From the NCBI GenBank assembly GCA_007280905.1, contig QYQM01000039.1, forward strand, positions 25,170 to 89,169: a stretch of 64,000 nt of DNA, read 5' to 3'. Below the pieces are notes generated by a model. It worked only from the letters and a program-made list of their open reading frames with translations, made no database searches and was not told the origin of the DNA. Below are positions 29,168 to 38,073 of the stretch, one piece after another. Within the stretch, counting starts at the first letter, position 1. Each line of letters opens with the position of its first letter. Position numbers and translations under genes: made by a program. The stretch comes from Porphyromonadaceae bacterium (GTDB lineage Bacteria > Bacteroidota > Bacteroidia > Bacteroidales > UBA12481).

Positions 29168-29863
29168 CTATACATCTACTGAAAAATAGAATCCCTTCGA
29201 CACCAGTTCCTGGTATTTTTCAGGATTGAACCGATACAGGAAGGCTCCTTTTTTAGATGAGGATTTATCTTTCTCGTCCAATTTATCCAGGAGATCCATT
29301 GATATGATTTTCTTACAGAAATTCCTCTTATCCAGGTCTTTCTGGTAAATAGCTTCGTAAAGGCTCTGCAATTGCGGCATGGTAAACTTTTCAGGCAGCA
29401 ATTCAAATCCGATCGGCTGAATCCGGGCACGCCTGCGCAATCTTTTCAGCGCTTTATCGACCATCTCGCGATGGTCAAAAACCAGGTCAGGAATGTCACT
29501 CACGGGCCTCCAATGTGCATTATTCTCTTTTACCAGATCTTTATCATAATCTTCAATTTTGATGAGGGAATAATAGGCGACGGAAACCACCCGCTCACCT
29601 GGATCACGATCAACATCTCCATAGGCAAATAACTGCTCCAGGTAAACATTTTGCAACCCGGTCAACTGTTTCAAAACTCTTTCGGCAGCCTGGTAAAGCC
29701 CCTCATTCTGTTTTGAAAAACCTCCCATGAGCGACCACATTCCCTTGCCGGGTTCCATGTTTCGTTTGATCAGCAATAGTTTAAGTTCATGATTGTCAAA
29801 ACCGTAAATCACACAATCCACAGCCAGTAATTGTCGGTCTTCCAGAGGGGAATACAAGCTCAT
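29168..29863 (-). CDS. araR: Nudix-related transcriptional regulator, AraR-like
   Basis: 231 aa. The N-terminal half is a Nudix fold (DCVIYGFDNHELKLLLIKRN..GMWSLMGGF) whose catalytic box is degenerate: the REUxEE residues are lost in AAERVLKQLTGL, so it should bind rather than hydrolyse a ligand. The C-terminal half (LPEKFTMPQLQSLYEAIYQKDLDKRNFCKKI, then GAFLYRFNP) is a winged helix. This layout matches the Nudix-related arabinose regulator AraR known from Bacteroides, and the araD neighbour supports that assignment. A related protein family (NrtR) controls NAD genes, which the context argues against. A 19-bp palindrome lies 12 nt upstream, suggesting autoregulation. Confidence 0.85.
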   Translation of the reverse strand: MSLYSPLEDRQLLAVDCVIYGFDNHELKLLLIKRNMEPGKGMWSLMGGFSKQNEGLYQAAERVLKQLTGLQNVYLEQLFAYGDVDRDPGERVVSVAYYSLIKIEDYDKDLVKENNAHWRPVSDIPDLVFDHREMVDKALKRLRRRARIQPIGFELLPEKFTMPQLQSLYEAIYQKDLDKRNFCKKIISMDLLDKLDEKDKSSSKKGAFLYRFNPEKYQELVSKGFYFSVDV

Positions 29864-29875
29864 ACAATTATATTT

Positions 29876-29894
29876 AAGTGTTAAAATTACACTT
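29876..29894. promoter_or_regulatory. AraR-type operator palindrome
   Basis: AAGTGT and ACACTT flank TAAAATT (19 bp), located 13 nt before the araR start on the minus strand. The spacer read on the minus strand holds TAATTTTA, close to a -7 promoter box, so binding would occlude the promoter. The same architecture occurs at 23229-23247. That AraR is the binding protein is inferred from position. Confidence 0.6.
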
Positions 29895-30002
29895 TAGTTT
29901 AGACTTTAAAAAATCAGATTCTTAAATTATTCAACCCCATAAAGAACACCTGATTTTGAAATCCGTTTTTGTATTTTTCACCTTTAACAATTTTCAATTA
30001 TT

Positions 30003-32408
30003 ATGAGAACCAGATTTATTTACAGCTTATTGATAATGGCTGGTCTTACGTCATCGATTTACAGCCAGGTCGAGAATCGTTCACCGCTTAACATCAAGGA
30101 TTTTATGGCGCTGAATTACCAAGGTCAGTCTCCTACCCAGTTCCAATGGTCGCCAGATGGGAAATACCTGTATTTTCAGTGGAATGCTGATAATAAGCCA
30201 TCTGATTCAGCGTATCGGATCGATCCGGCCAATCCGGTTTTGCAAAAGGTTTCCCGCAGTGAATTGCAGAAGATCAGGACTGTAAATAAGGAGTATAATG
30301 CGGATAAAAGTATGGAACTGATCAATAAAAACGGAGATGTCTACCTGGTTAACTGCAAGAAAAAAGATACGGTACTAACCTTCAGTACCAGCATGCCTGT
30401 ATCAGAATTATCCTTTACTCATTCCGGTAAAAAACTGGTTTTAACGATAAACAACAATTTATATCTGCTTGATCCGGTTAATGGTCAATTCAGGCAACTC
30501 ACCAATTTTCTGGCTGAAAAGCCCGAAACTCCCAATCGTCCGGCACCCCAGAAGGAGAAGCTAAATGCACGGGATCAATGGCTTACGCAGGACCAGGTGC
30601 GTCTGTTTCCGAAAGTTGCAGGCTCAGGTGGAGGCGGCCGCAGGGGTGGAATGCCCTATTACGGGATGGGCATGAGGCCTCAGAACAGTGGCAAGGCAGG
30701 TGGCCCGGAGCCCGTTTACTTGGAAGGATATACGGTTTCTGGATTTGAGCTCACGCCGGATGAGAAGTATGTCACTTTTACAAAATCCTGGCCGGGCGAG
30801 AATCCGAAGCCCACCATCATGCCTGCTTATGTCACCCGCTCGGGCTATACCGAAACCATCAACACCCGCGGAAAAGTCGGGGAGATCGGGGGAAAGAGGG
30901 TTTTGGGGATACTGAACCTTGACAAAGATTCGATCTATGAACTGAAAGTAGATCAGATACCCGGAATTACTGACCTTCCTGATTATGTGAAAGATTATCC
31001 CATTAAATATAAAGACCGCCAAGCTGAAGTTCGCCCCGTCAGGATCATGGGACCCACATGGGCTCCCGATGGACGATTCGGAGTGATTGAAGCACAATCG
31101 GATGATAACAAAGATCGCTGGCTCCTGATTTTCAACCCCGAAGATGGATCGGTAAAGCTGCTCGACCGGCAGCGTGATGAAGCCTGGATTGCAGGACCGG
31201 GGATTGGCTATGGTCAGGGGACCGGCTGGATGCCGGATGGCAAACGATTATGGTTCCAGTCCGAAGCATCGGGGTATTCGCATTTGTATTGGGTAAATGT
31301 GGAAACAGGCGAGAAAAAGGCCCTCACTTCAGGCAAGTTCGAGGTGTACAGCCCCGAAATTTCAAAAGACAAAAAATGGTGGTATTTCACTTCTAATGAA
31401 GTACATCCGGGTGAACACCACTTCTACCGTATGCCGGTTGAAGGGGGCCTGCGGGAAAAAATCACCTCAATGACCGGTGGTAATGCGGTTACCCTCTCGC
31501 CCGATGAAAAATGGCTGGCTATTGAATTTTCTACAGCCAACCGGCCTCCGGAATTATATTTTCAGAAAAACCAGGCTGGTGCTCAGGCTATTGCCATTAC
31601 AGATTCAAGGAGCGATGCCTTTAAAGCTTACAACTGGCGGCTGCCCGAGTATATCAGTTTTACTGCATCAGATGGCGCAACGGTTTATGCACGCCTCTAC
31701 AAACCAGCTTCAGGCCAGGCCAATAAAGCCGCAGTGATGTTTGTTCATGGTGCCGGTTATCTGCAAAATGCACACAAATGGTGGTCGATCTATTATCATG
31801 AATATATGTTCAATAATATGCTGGTGGACAATGGCTATACGGTTCTGGACATTGATTACCGCGGCAGTTCGGGCTATGGCCGCGATTGCCGAACCGGCAT
31901 ATACCGCCACATGGGCGGCAAAGACCTGTCAGATCATGTTGACGGGGCTAAATACCTCGTTGCGAATTGCGGTGTCGATCCCAAACGAATCGGTTTGTAC
32001 GGCGGTTCCTACGGCGGATTCCTGACCCTGATGGCACTTTTTACTGCCCCGGATGTTTTTGCTTCCGGTGCTGCATTGCGTTCGGTTACCGACTGGGCAC
32101 ACTATAACCACGGCTATACAACCAGCATCCTGAATACTCCTGTGGAAGACAGCCTGGCTTATGCCAGAAGTTCGCCTATCAACTTTGCTGAAGGTCTCAA
32201 GGGCAACCTCCTGATGTGCCATGGGGTAATGGACGATAATGTTCATTTTCAGGATATTGTTCGTCTATCCGAAAGGCTCATCGACCTGGGCAAGGACAAT
32301 TGGGAATTGGCCATCTATCCGCTTGAACATCATAGCTTTGTTGATCCCGACTGCTGGACCGACGAGTATAAAAGGATTTTTAAACTTTTTCAATCGACCC
32401 TGAAGTAA
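30003..32408 (+). CDS. S9-family serine peptidase (DPP IV-like)
   Basis: 801 aa with a signal peptide (LTSSIYSQ). Residues about 40-540 form a WD-like propeller (FQWSPDGKYLYFQ, LTPDEKYVTF, WMPDGKRLWFQSE, LSPDEKWLAIEF), and 560-801 the alpha/beta hydrolase domain. The catalytic triad reads Ser about 669 in GGSYGG, Asp about 744 in HGVMDDNVHF and His about 777 in EHHSF. It should cleave peptides in the periplasm. A glycine-rich insert (residues about 200-225) interrupts the propeller. It is divergent from araR and followed by the TolC gene after about 90 bp. Confidence 0.92.
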   Translation: MRTRFIYSLLIMAGLTSSIYSQVENRSPLNIKDFMALNYQGQSPTQFQWSPDGKYLYFQWNADNKPSDSAYRIDPANPVLQKVSRSELQKIRTVNKEYNADKSMELINKNGDVYLVNCKKKDTVLTFSTSMPVSELSFTHSGKKLVLTINNNLYLLDPVNGQFRQLTNFLAEKPETPNRPAPQKEKLNARDQWLTQDQVRLFPKVAGSGGGGRRGGMPYYGMGMRPQNSGKAGGPEPVYLEGYTVSGFELTPDEKYVTFTKSWPGENPKPTIMPAYVTRSGYTETINTRGKVGEIGGKRVLGILNLDKDSIYELKVDQIPGITDLPDYVKDYPIKYKDRQAEVRPVRIMGPTWAPDGRFGVIEAQSDDNKDRWLLIFNPEDGSVKLLDRQRDEAWIAGPGIGYGQGTGWMPDGKRLWFQSEASGYSHLYWVNVETGEKKALTSGKFEVYSPEISKDKKWWYFTSNEVHPGEHHFYRMPVEGGLREKITSMTGGNAVTLSPDEKWLAIEFSTANRPPELYFQKNQAGAQAIAITDSRSDAFKAYNWRLPEYISFTASDGATVYARLYKPASGQANKAAVMFVHGAGYLQNAHKWWSIYYHEYMFNNMLVDNGYTVLDIDYRGSSGYGRDCRTGIYRHMGGKDLSDHVDGAKYLVANCGVDPKRIGLYGGSYGGFLTLMALFTAPDVFASGAALRSVTDWAHYNHGYTTSILNTPVEDSLAYARSSPINFAEGLKGNLLMCHGVMDDNVHFQDIVRLSERLIDLGKDNWELAIYPLEHHSFVDPDCWTDEYKRIFKLFQSTLK

Positions 32409-32472
32409 CCCTAACCACTCAGTCCAATTAGCCCGAAGGGCATAATTAGCAACCGAAGGGAGCATTTTTACA

Positions 32473-32480
32473 TATCTTTG
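32473..32480 (+). promoter_or_regulatory. -7 promoter box of the TolC gene
   Basis: TATCTTTG, a perfect TAnnTTTG match, ends 19 nt before the ATG at 32500. The -33 element is not obvious. Confidence 0.5.
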
Positions 32481-32499
32481 CACCCAAATTCATTTGTCT

Positions 32500-33846
32500 A
32501 TGAGTTCAATTCGGATTTTCACAGCCCTGATGCTGGTGATTCTGGTTCGTGGTACGGTTGCCGCACAGGAACCCTGGACCCTCACCGGTTGTATTTCTTA
32601 TGCCTTTGAGAACAATATCCGGCTGAAACAACAGTCGCTGAGTGTAGATGTGGCCAAAAACAATTTGGACCAATCCAAGATTAAGCTTTTGCCGTCGCTG
32701 AATTCCGGCATGTCGGAATCGTTCCGGTTTGGCCGCTCGGTAGATCCCCTCACCTATCAGTTCACTACTGAAAACTCCACCGGTGCCAGTGTTTATGCAA
32801 GCGCCGATATGGACCTTTTCAAAGGATTGCAAAACTGGAATACCATCCGGAGAAATCAGATCGATCTGAAGAAAAATCTCACCGATCTTGATAAAGCCAA
32901 AAATGATTTGGCTTTGAATATTGCCCGCCTGTATCTGCAAATCCTTTTTAATGAGGAACTTCATGATATCACTGTTCAGCAGTTGAATATCACGCGACAG
33001 CAAGTCGACCGGACCCGCATTCTGGTAGATGCCGGTTCGCTTCCTAAAGGCGATTATCTTGAAATTCAGGCCCAGATGGCCAATGAAGAGTTGAACGAGG
33101 TCAACTCCCGGAACCAGCTTACCATGTCATACCTCGATCTGGCGCAATTGCTCGATCTGAAAAGTCCTGAAAATTTCCGCGTTCAACGTCCCACCTTCGA
33201 ATCCATCAAGGTGATGGACAACCTGGGTACAGCGGATGAAGTTTATCAATCAGCTATCCTGACCCTGCCCCAGGTAAAAAGTGCAGAACTGGACTTACAG
33301 TCACTTGAAAAAGATCTCCTGATCACCAGAGGCCGCCTGAGCCCTTCATTGTCAATGAGTTCTTCGTATGGAACCGGGTATTCTGACCGGTTAAAAGATT
33401 TCCAGACGGGTAAAACCATGGTATTAAAGGATCAATTAGATTTTACGAGTCAAACCAGTCTCGGTTTCAGTTTAAGTATACCGATCTTCAATGGCTGGAG
33501 CACCAGAACAAGCATCAAGAATGCCCGGATTTCCGTAACAAACGGAAAGTATCAACTGGAATTAGTTCGCAATCAATTATTAAAGGAAATTCAGCAGGCG
33601 TTTGCCGATGCATCTGCTTCTCTTGAAAGATTTAAGGCCACCACTAAATCGGTATCGGCACTTGAAGAAGCTTTCCGGTATGCCGAGCAAAAATTCAATG
33701 TGGGGATTCTCACTTCGCTGGATTATAATGTCGCTAAAAACAACCTGACCAAAGCCCGGTCGGAGCTCCTTCAGGCGAAATACAATTATATTTTTAATAC
33801 CCGGATTCTTGATTTCTACCGCGGAATTCCAATCGATCTTAAATAA
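32500..33846 (+). CDS. TolC-family outer membrane efflux protein
   Basis: 448 aa from the ATG at 32500 (an upstream in-frame TTG is unnecessary). A signal peptide ends near GTVAAQ. Two OEP repeats of long coiled-coil helices are visible (LTGCISYAFENNIRLKQQSLSVDVAKNNLDQSK; LNITRQQVDRTRILVDAGSL.KGDYLEIQAQMANEE) with the closing VGILTSLDYNVAKNNLTKARSELLQAKYNYIF. It forms the outer membrane duct of a tripartite exporter together with the membrane fusion protein 8 bp downstream. No inner-membrane pump gene is adjacent, since TsaB follows. Confidence 0.92.
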   Translation: MSSIRIFTALMLVILVRGTVAAQEPWTLTGCISYAFENNIRLKQQSLSVDVAKNNLDQSKIKLLPSLNSGMSESFRFGRSVDPLTYQFTTENSTGASVYASADMDLFKGLQNWNTIRRNQIDLKKNLTDLDKAKNDLALNIARLYLQILFNEELHDITVQQLNITRQQVDRTRILVDAGSLPKGDYLEIQAQMANEELNEVNSRNQLTMSYLDLAQLLDLKSPENFRVQRPTFESIKVMDNLGTADEVYQSAILTLPQVKSAELDLQSLEKDLLITRGRLSPSLSMSSSYGTGYSDRLKDFQTGKTMVLKDQLDFTSQTSLGFSLSIPIFNGWSTRTSIKNARISVTNGKYQLELVRNQLLKEIQQAFADASASLERFKATTKSVSALEEAFRYAEQKFNVGILTSLDYNVAKNNLTKARSELLQAKYNYIFNTRILDFYRGIPIDLK

Positions 33847-33854
33847 AACCTGAT

Positions 33855-35216
33855 ATGAAACGTAATAAAGTATTACGATACCTACTGCTCGCTGCAGGTG
33901 TGCTGATTATTTTCGCCATTGTTGGCAAAAAAGCCGGATGGTTCGGAACAGGCCCGGCAACCAAGATAGCTGTTGAGACAGCCCAGAAACGCACCATAAT
34001 TGAAACCATAACTGCCAACGGCCGCATTCAGCCGGAAACCGAAGTCAAGCTTAGTCCCGATGTTTCCGGAGAGATCGTTGAAATGGATGTCCGCGAAGGT
34101 GATTCCGTTAAAAAGGGCGATCTTCTGGTGAAAATCAAGCAGGATTTTTACCTCTCGAGCCGCGACCGGGTAAATGCCGGACTCAACTCGGCCAGGGCAA
34201 ACCTGTCGAATGCCAAAGCTTCACAAACTCAGGCAGAAGCACAATTCAGGCAGCAGGAATTGTCGTTTAAACGAAGCAAGCAATTGCACGATCAGGGAGT
34301 TTTATCAGATTCCGACTTTGAAACAGCGAAAACACAATACGATGTTGCCGCAGCCCAGGTGGATGCTGCCAAGCAAACGGTTTCAGCTGCGTCCTTTACG
34401 GTGAAAAGTACAGAGGCCTCGGTGAAGGAAGCCGAGGAAAATCTGAGGAAAACCACCATTTATGCCCCGATAGACGGGATCATATACGGCAGGCGGGTTG
34501 AGCAGGGTGAACGGGTTGTAGGTACCGGTCAGATGGCTGGTACAGAGATGCTCAGGATTGCCGATCTCAGCCGGATGGAAGTTCAGGTGGAGGTCAATGA
34601 AAACGATATCGTTAATGTTAATGTAGGTGATACTGCTTCGATTGAGATCGACTCTTATCTCGGTAGCCGGTTCCGCGGATTGGTCACCGAAATTGCCAAT
34701 TCAGCAAATACCACCGGTGCATCCCTTGATCAGGTAACCAGTTTCAATGTTAAAATTCTGATCCTTACCAATTCATACGCTTCGCTTATTGCTTCGGGAA
34801 AAGCAGGAAAATATCCTTTCCGTCCCGGTATGACAGCAACAGTCGAGATTGAGACTCAAACCAAACCGGATATTCTTTCAATTGCAATCCAGGCAGTTAC
34901 CACCCGTATTGATTCCACCAGGCTGCAAACGTTGAAGGATCCAACCCGTCCGGGAGCCGAAGAAGAGGGCGCTGATCAGGCATCACGTGACGAGATGATG
35001 GAGGTTCTTTTCTCGGTAGATAAAGGTGTTGTGTCGCAACGAAAAATCAAAACCGGTATTCAGGACAAAAATTTTATCGAAATCCTTTCGGGCATCAGCG
35101 AGAATGAAACTATCGTTGTTGCACCCTACAATGCTATCTCCAAAAAGCTGAAAGATGGTGATATGGTTCAGGTGGTGCCAAAAGAAGAACTATTCCGGGA
35201 GCCTAAAAAGAAGTAA
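33855..35216 (+). CDS. Efflux periplasmic adaptor (membrane fusion protein, MacA/HlyD type)
   Basis: 453 aa with an N-terminal membrane anchor (YLLLAAGVLIIFAIVG). The lipoyl half motifs (GRIQPETEVKLSPDVSGEIVEMDVREGDSVKKGDLLVKI; IYAPIDGIIYGRRVEQGERV) flank a coiled-coil hairpin rich in Ala/Gln/Lys, followed by beta-barrel and membrane-proximal domains. It links an inner-membrane transporter to the TolC partner encoded just upstream. The C-terminus carries an acidic/lysine-rich stretch. A MacB-type ABC permease would be expected but is absent nearby. Confidence 0.9.
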   Translation: MKRNKVLRYLLLAAGVLIIFAIVGKKAGWFGTGPATKIAVETAQKRTIIETITANGRIQPETEVKLSPDVSGEIVEMDVREGDSVKKGDLLVKIKQDFYLSSRDRVNAGLNSARANLSNAKASQTQAEAQFRQQELSFKRSKQLHDQGVLSDSDFETAKTQYDVAAAQVDAAKQTVSAASFTVKSTEASVKEAEENLRKTTIYAPIDGIIYGRRVEQGERVVGTGQMAGTEMLRIADLSRMEVQVEVNENDIVNVNVGDTASIEIDSYLGSRFRGLVTEIANSANTTGASLDQVTSFNVKILILTNSYASLIASGKAGKYPFRPGMTATVEIETQTKPDILSIAIQAVTTRIDSTRLQTLKDPTRPGAEEEGADQASRDEMMEVLFSVDKGVVSQRKIKTGIQDKNFIEILSGISENETIVVAPYNAISKKLKDGDMVQVVPKEELFREPKKK

Positions 35217-35226
35217 GAGTACATAA

Positions 35227-35943
35227 ATGGCCTTGATACTCAACCTCGAAACTGCCTCACCGGTTTGCTCGGTTGCGCTTAGCCGTGATGGACAGCTGCT
35301 CGGTTTCCGGGAATCGACCGAAGATAAATCCCACGCCACCCGCCTGACCTTGTTTATTCAGGAATTGTTAGGGAAAAACCATCTTGCAGCCGATGATCTG
35401 GATGCCATCTCGCTGAGTATAGGACCCGGATCTTATACCGGACTGAGAATAGGTGCTTCTGTAGCGAAAGGATTGGCTTATGGATCAGGCTTACCGGTGA
35501 TCGGAATCCCAACGCTAAAAGCACTGGCCAACGGATTTTCCTTAAGCCACCCAACGGAAATTACTCTTTCAGGCCCTAACCATCCGGTTCTTTTTTGTCC
35601 GATGCTCGATGCCAGGAGAATGGAAGTTTATTCAGCTCTTTATGATACCAGCCTGAATGAGATTAATCCGGTTGAGGCAATTATTCTGGAGCCCCAATCT
35701 TTTAGCATCTTGCTGAATAAACAGGTGATTTGTTTTTTTGGTACCGGAAGCATCAAGGCAGCTGAAATTATCGATCATCCCAATGCCCGTTTTTTTCCTG
35801 ATATTGAACTATCTGCTGCTTTTCAATCGGAGCCTGCCGAATCCTTGTACAATCGCGGCGAATTTTTAGACACTGCTTACTTCGAACCTCATTACCTGAA
35901 GGAGTTCATTGCCAGTATACCCAAAAACAAAGTACCACGCTAA
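35227..35943 (+). CDS. tsaB: tRNA threonylcarbamoyladenosine biosynthesis protein TsaB
   Basis: 238 aa. The ASKHA-type N-terminus (MALILNLETASPVCSVALSRDG) and the signature LSIGPGSYTGLRIGASVAKGLAYGSGLPVIGI identify TsaB (YeaZ). It is the partner of TsaD in making t6A37 on ANN-decoding tRNAs. It starts 10 bp after the membrane fusion gene and precedes efp; the efflux neighbours seem unrelated to its job. Confidence 0.93.
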   Translation: MALILNLETASPVCSVALSRDGQLLGFRESTEDKSHATRLTLFIQELLGKNHLAADDLDAISLSIGPGSYTGLRIGASVAKGLAYGSGLPVIGIPTLKALANGFSLSHPTEITLSGPNHPVLFCPMLDARRMEVYSALYDTSLNEINPVEAIILEPQSFSILLNKQVICFFGTGSIKAAEIIDHPNARFFPDIELSAAFQSEPAESLYNRGEFLDTAYFEPHYLKEFIASIPKNKVPR

Positions 35944-35986
35944 TCAGGTTAAACTCCTACCTATTAGGTATTTTCATCTTTTCAAC

Positions 35987-35994
35987 TAATTTTG
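35987..35994 (+). promoter_or_regulatory. -7 promoter box of efp
   Basis: TAATTTTG, a perfect TAnnTTTG match, ends 22 nt before the efp start codon. Confidence 0.5.
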
Positions 35995-36016
35995 CACCAC
36001 ATTTTAAAACGAATTT

Positions 36017-36583
36017 ATGGCAACGACATCAGACATCCGTAATGGCATGTGTATTGAACACAACGATCAGTTATTCACCATTATCTCTTTCCAGCATGTT
36101 AAACCCGGGAAAGGCCCGGCTTTTGTCCGTACCAAGCTCAAAAACATCACGACCGGAAAAGTAATCGAAGTAACCTATACTTCCGGCCATAAGATAAATG
36201 AAACCCGGGTAGAACGCAGGCCCTATCAGTTTCTCTATAAAGATGATATGGGATATCATTTCATGCATAACGAGACCTATGAACAGATCAGCATTGATGA
36301 AGAGCTGATCAATAATGTTGGCCTCCTGAAAGAGGGCGGCGTTGTGGAAATGGTTGTTCATGCTGACACTGAAACAGCATTATATGCAGAATTGCTTCCT
36401 TCAGTTGTTATGGAGATCACTTATACTGAACCTGGTGTCAGGGGCGATTCATCTTCCACCTCCTCACTGAAACAAGCTACAATAGAAACCGGTGCAACCA
36501 TCATGGTTCCGTTGTTTTGCGTAACCGGTGATAAAATCAGGATAAACACTACCGATAATTCGTATCAGGAACGGGTGAAGTAG
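36017..36583 (+). CDS. efp: Translation elongation factor P
   Basis: 188 aa, the standard EF-P length, with the three-domain layout. The loop KPGKGPAF carries Lys32 at the position that enters the ribosomal P site, and the C-terminal domain has the EF-P stretch YTEPGVRGDSSS..KQATIETGATIMVPLF. It rescues ribosomes stalled at polyproline. It has its own promoter box and converges with the O-antigen ligase gene. Confidence 0.96.
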   Translation: MATTSDIRNGMCIEHNDQLFTIISFQHVKPGKGPAFVRTKLKNITTGKVIEVTYTSGHKINETRVERRPYQFLYKDDMGYHFMHNETYEQISIDEELINNVGLLKEGGVVEMVVHADTETALYAELLPSVVMEITYTEPGVRGDSSSTSSLKQATIETGATIMVPLFCVTGDKIRINTTDNSYQERVK

Positions 36584-36600
36584 GGCTGTGCGGCTCTGTT

Positions 36601-38073
36601 TCAGTTTAGCTCCTTCTTTCTGTCCAACGCCACCAGGATCGCCATAAAGCCCCAGACTCCGGCTGACGCTTTATCGGTATCCAGAAAATTATTCATGGTA
36701 ACATGGAGGTAATAGGTAATCAGTCCGACAAGAACGGTTAGAGCAACCATTTTTAATTCGGCATCAGTTTGCTTATGATAAGCCCTGATTCCGACCACGA
36801 TGCTGGCAATCACCAACAGCAACATCAGTGCTCCGCCCAGGAATCCTTCCTCGCTGAGCGGCCCGAGATATTCGGAATGAGCGTTGCCGCCATCCGCCGC
36901 ATTGGTGCTGATTATTGTCCGTTCAGAAGATTTCTGGTACGGGGCATATTGAAACATATAGGTCCCCGGCCCGAATCCAAAAACCGGTTTCTCCTCGAAC
37001 ATCCGGATGGCACAGCTCCAGCGGTTCAAACGTTCGAGATTGGAAGCATCGGTGGAAATATTTGAAATAGATTCTATATGCTTGCCGAGGTTATTAGACG
37101 AATCCTGGTTGTTGCCTTCCATTTTCATCAGTATCGTTTTTCCGAAAACCAGAAACCCCACCACGAGGATGGCAAACCCTAGCAGAACGGTTCGTCCAGG
37201 AACCTTGAACAGGATGATCAGGAGAGCGATAATTCCCCCTGCCACACTGATCCAGGCAGCACGGGAATAGGAAAAAACCAGTCCGGCTATAAGGAGAGAC
37301 AAAACGATAAAAGCTCCCGCTTTCATCCAAACCTTAAAAGGCGACTGGATCACATAACCCGCTGCTACAGGCAGAAACAGTGACAAAACTGCTCCATAGA
37401 GTGTATGGTCATTAAAAAAGGGGTCAACTGCAGGATTGGAAGCCTTCTGATCAAACAAACCGATCGACGCATGCTTCAAGGTAATCACTATAATAATTCC
37501 TGCCAGAGGCACCATCAAAGTCCATAGAAACCGTCTGATATTGAGTGGATTCTTGAAAAACTGTATCGCCAGGAAATAAAAGACTGTCAGAAACCATAAA
37601 CGGGATAACAGGAATTTGACAGATACAATCGGCATCGTGGATGTAATCGAGGTAATCAGGATCCAGACGACCTGAAGCAAAATGATCCGCGTGACAGGAT
37701 GGCGTAATACAGAACGGTCATATCCTCCGTCCAAAGCAAGTCTTAAAAGAAAAATAATCATCATCCCGGCGAGAATAGGCTCAGTCGGGAGAAACATGTT
37801 GATGTCCAGGCCGATAGAAAATTCTTTCAAAGGTACGGATAGGGGGACAAGGAACAGTACCATCCAAAATAACCAATGGAATCGATAAATGGCTATCAAA
37901 ATGAAAGCCAGTCCAATGGGCAGGGCTGCCAGTACATACTTATCCTTGGTAATCAGGTAGGAATTGGCCAAAACAAATCCCAGGCTGATCAGGTAGACCA
38001 ACCCTGCTTGCACCCGCTTGTCGCGAAGCAGGTTAGATGGATTTAGTATTGTTGCGATTTTCGATAACACCAA
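36601..38073 (-). CDS. O-antigen ligase / Wzy_C-family membrane protein
   Basis: 490 aa with about 12 hydrophobic helices. The Wzy_C signature is a periplasmic loop with R near FSYSRAAWISVAGG, then ERLNRWSCAIRMFEEKPVFGFGPGTYMFQYAPY and HSEYLGPLSEEGFLGG. Such proteins either ligate O-antigen to lipid A-core or polymerise surface glycan units. The start overlaps the end of the Wzz-like gene by 41 bp, which indicates coupling and supports a role in surface polysaccharide assembly. Ligase and polymerase cannot be told apart here. Confidence 0.85.
   Translation of the reverse strand: MVLSKIATILNPSNLLRDKRVQAGLVYLISLGFVLANSYLITKDKYVLAALPIGLAFILIAIYRFHWLFWMVLFLVPLSVPLKEFSIGLDINMFLPTEPILAGMMIIFLLRLALDGGYDRSVLRHPVTRIILLQVVWILITSITSTMPIVSVKFLLSRLWFLTVFYFLAIQFFKNPLNIRRFLWTLMVPLAGIIIVITLKHASIGLFDQKASNPAVDPFFNDHTLYGAVLSLFLPVAAGYVIQSPFKVWMKAGAFIVLSLLIAGLVFSYSRAAWISVAGGIIALLIILFKVPGRTVLLGFAILVVGFLVFGKTILMKMEGNNQDSSNNLGKHIESISNISTDASNLERLNRWSCAIRMFEEKPVFGFGPGTYMFQYAPYQKSSERTIISTNAADGGNAHSEYLGPLSEEGFLGGALMLLLVIASIVVGIRAYHKQTDAELKMVALTVLVGLITYYLHVTMNNFLDTDKASAGVWGFMAILVALDRKKELN

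Noticed and set aside
32409..32465. Doubled ATTAGC..CCGAAGGG motif before the TolC gene
   Set aside because: Only two short imperfect copies, no hairpin with a T-run; too weak to call a repeat or terminator.
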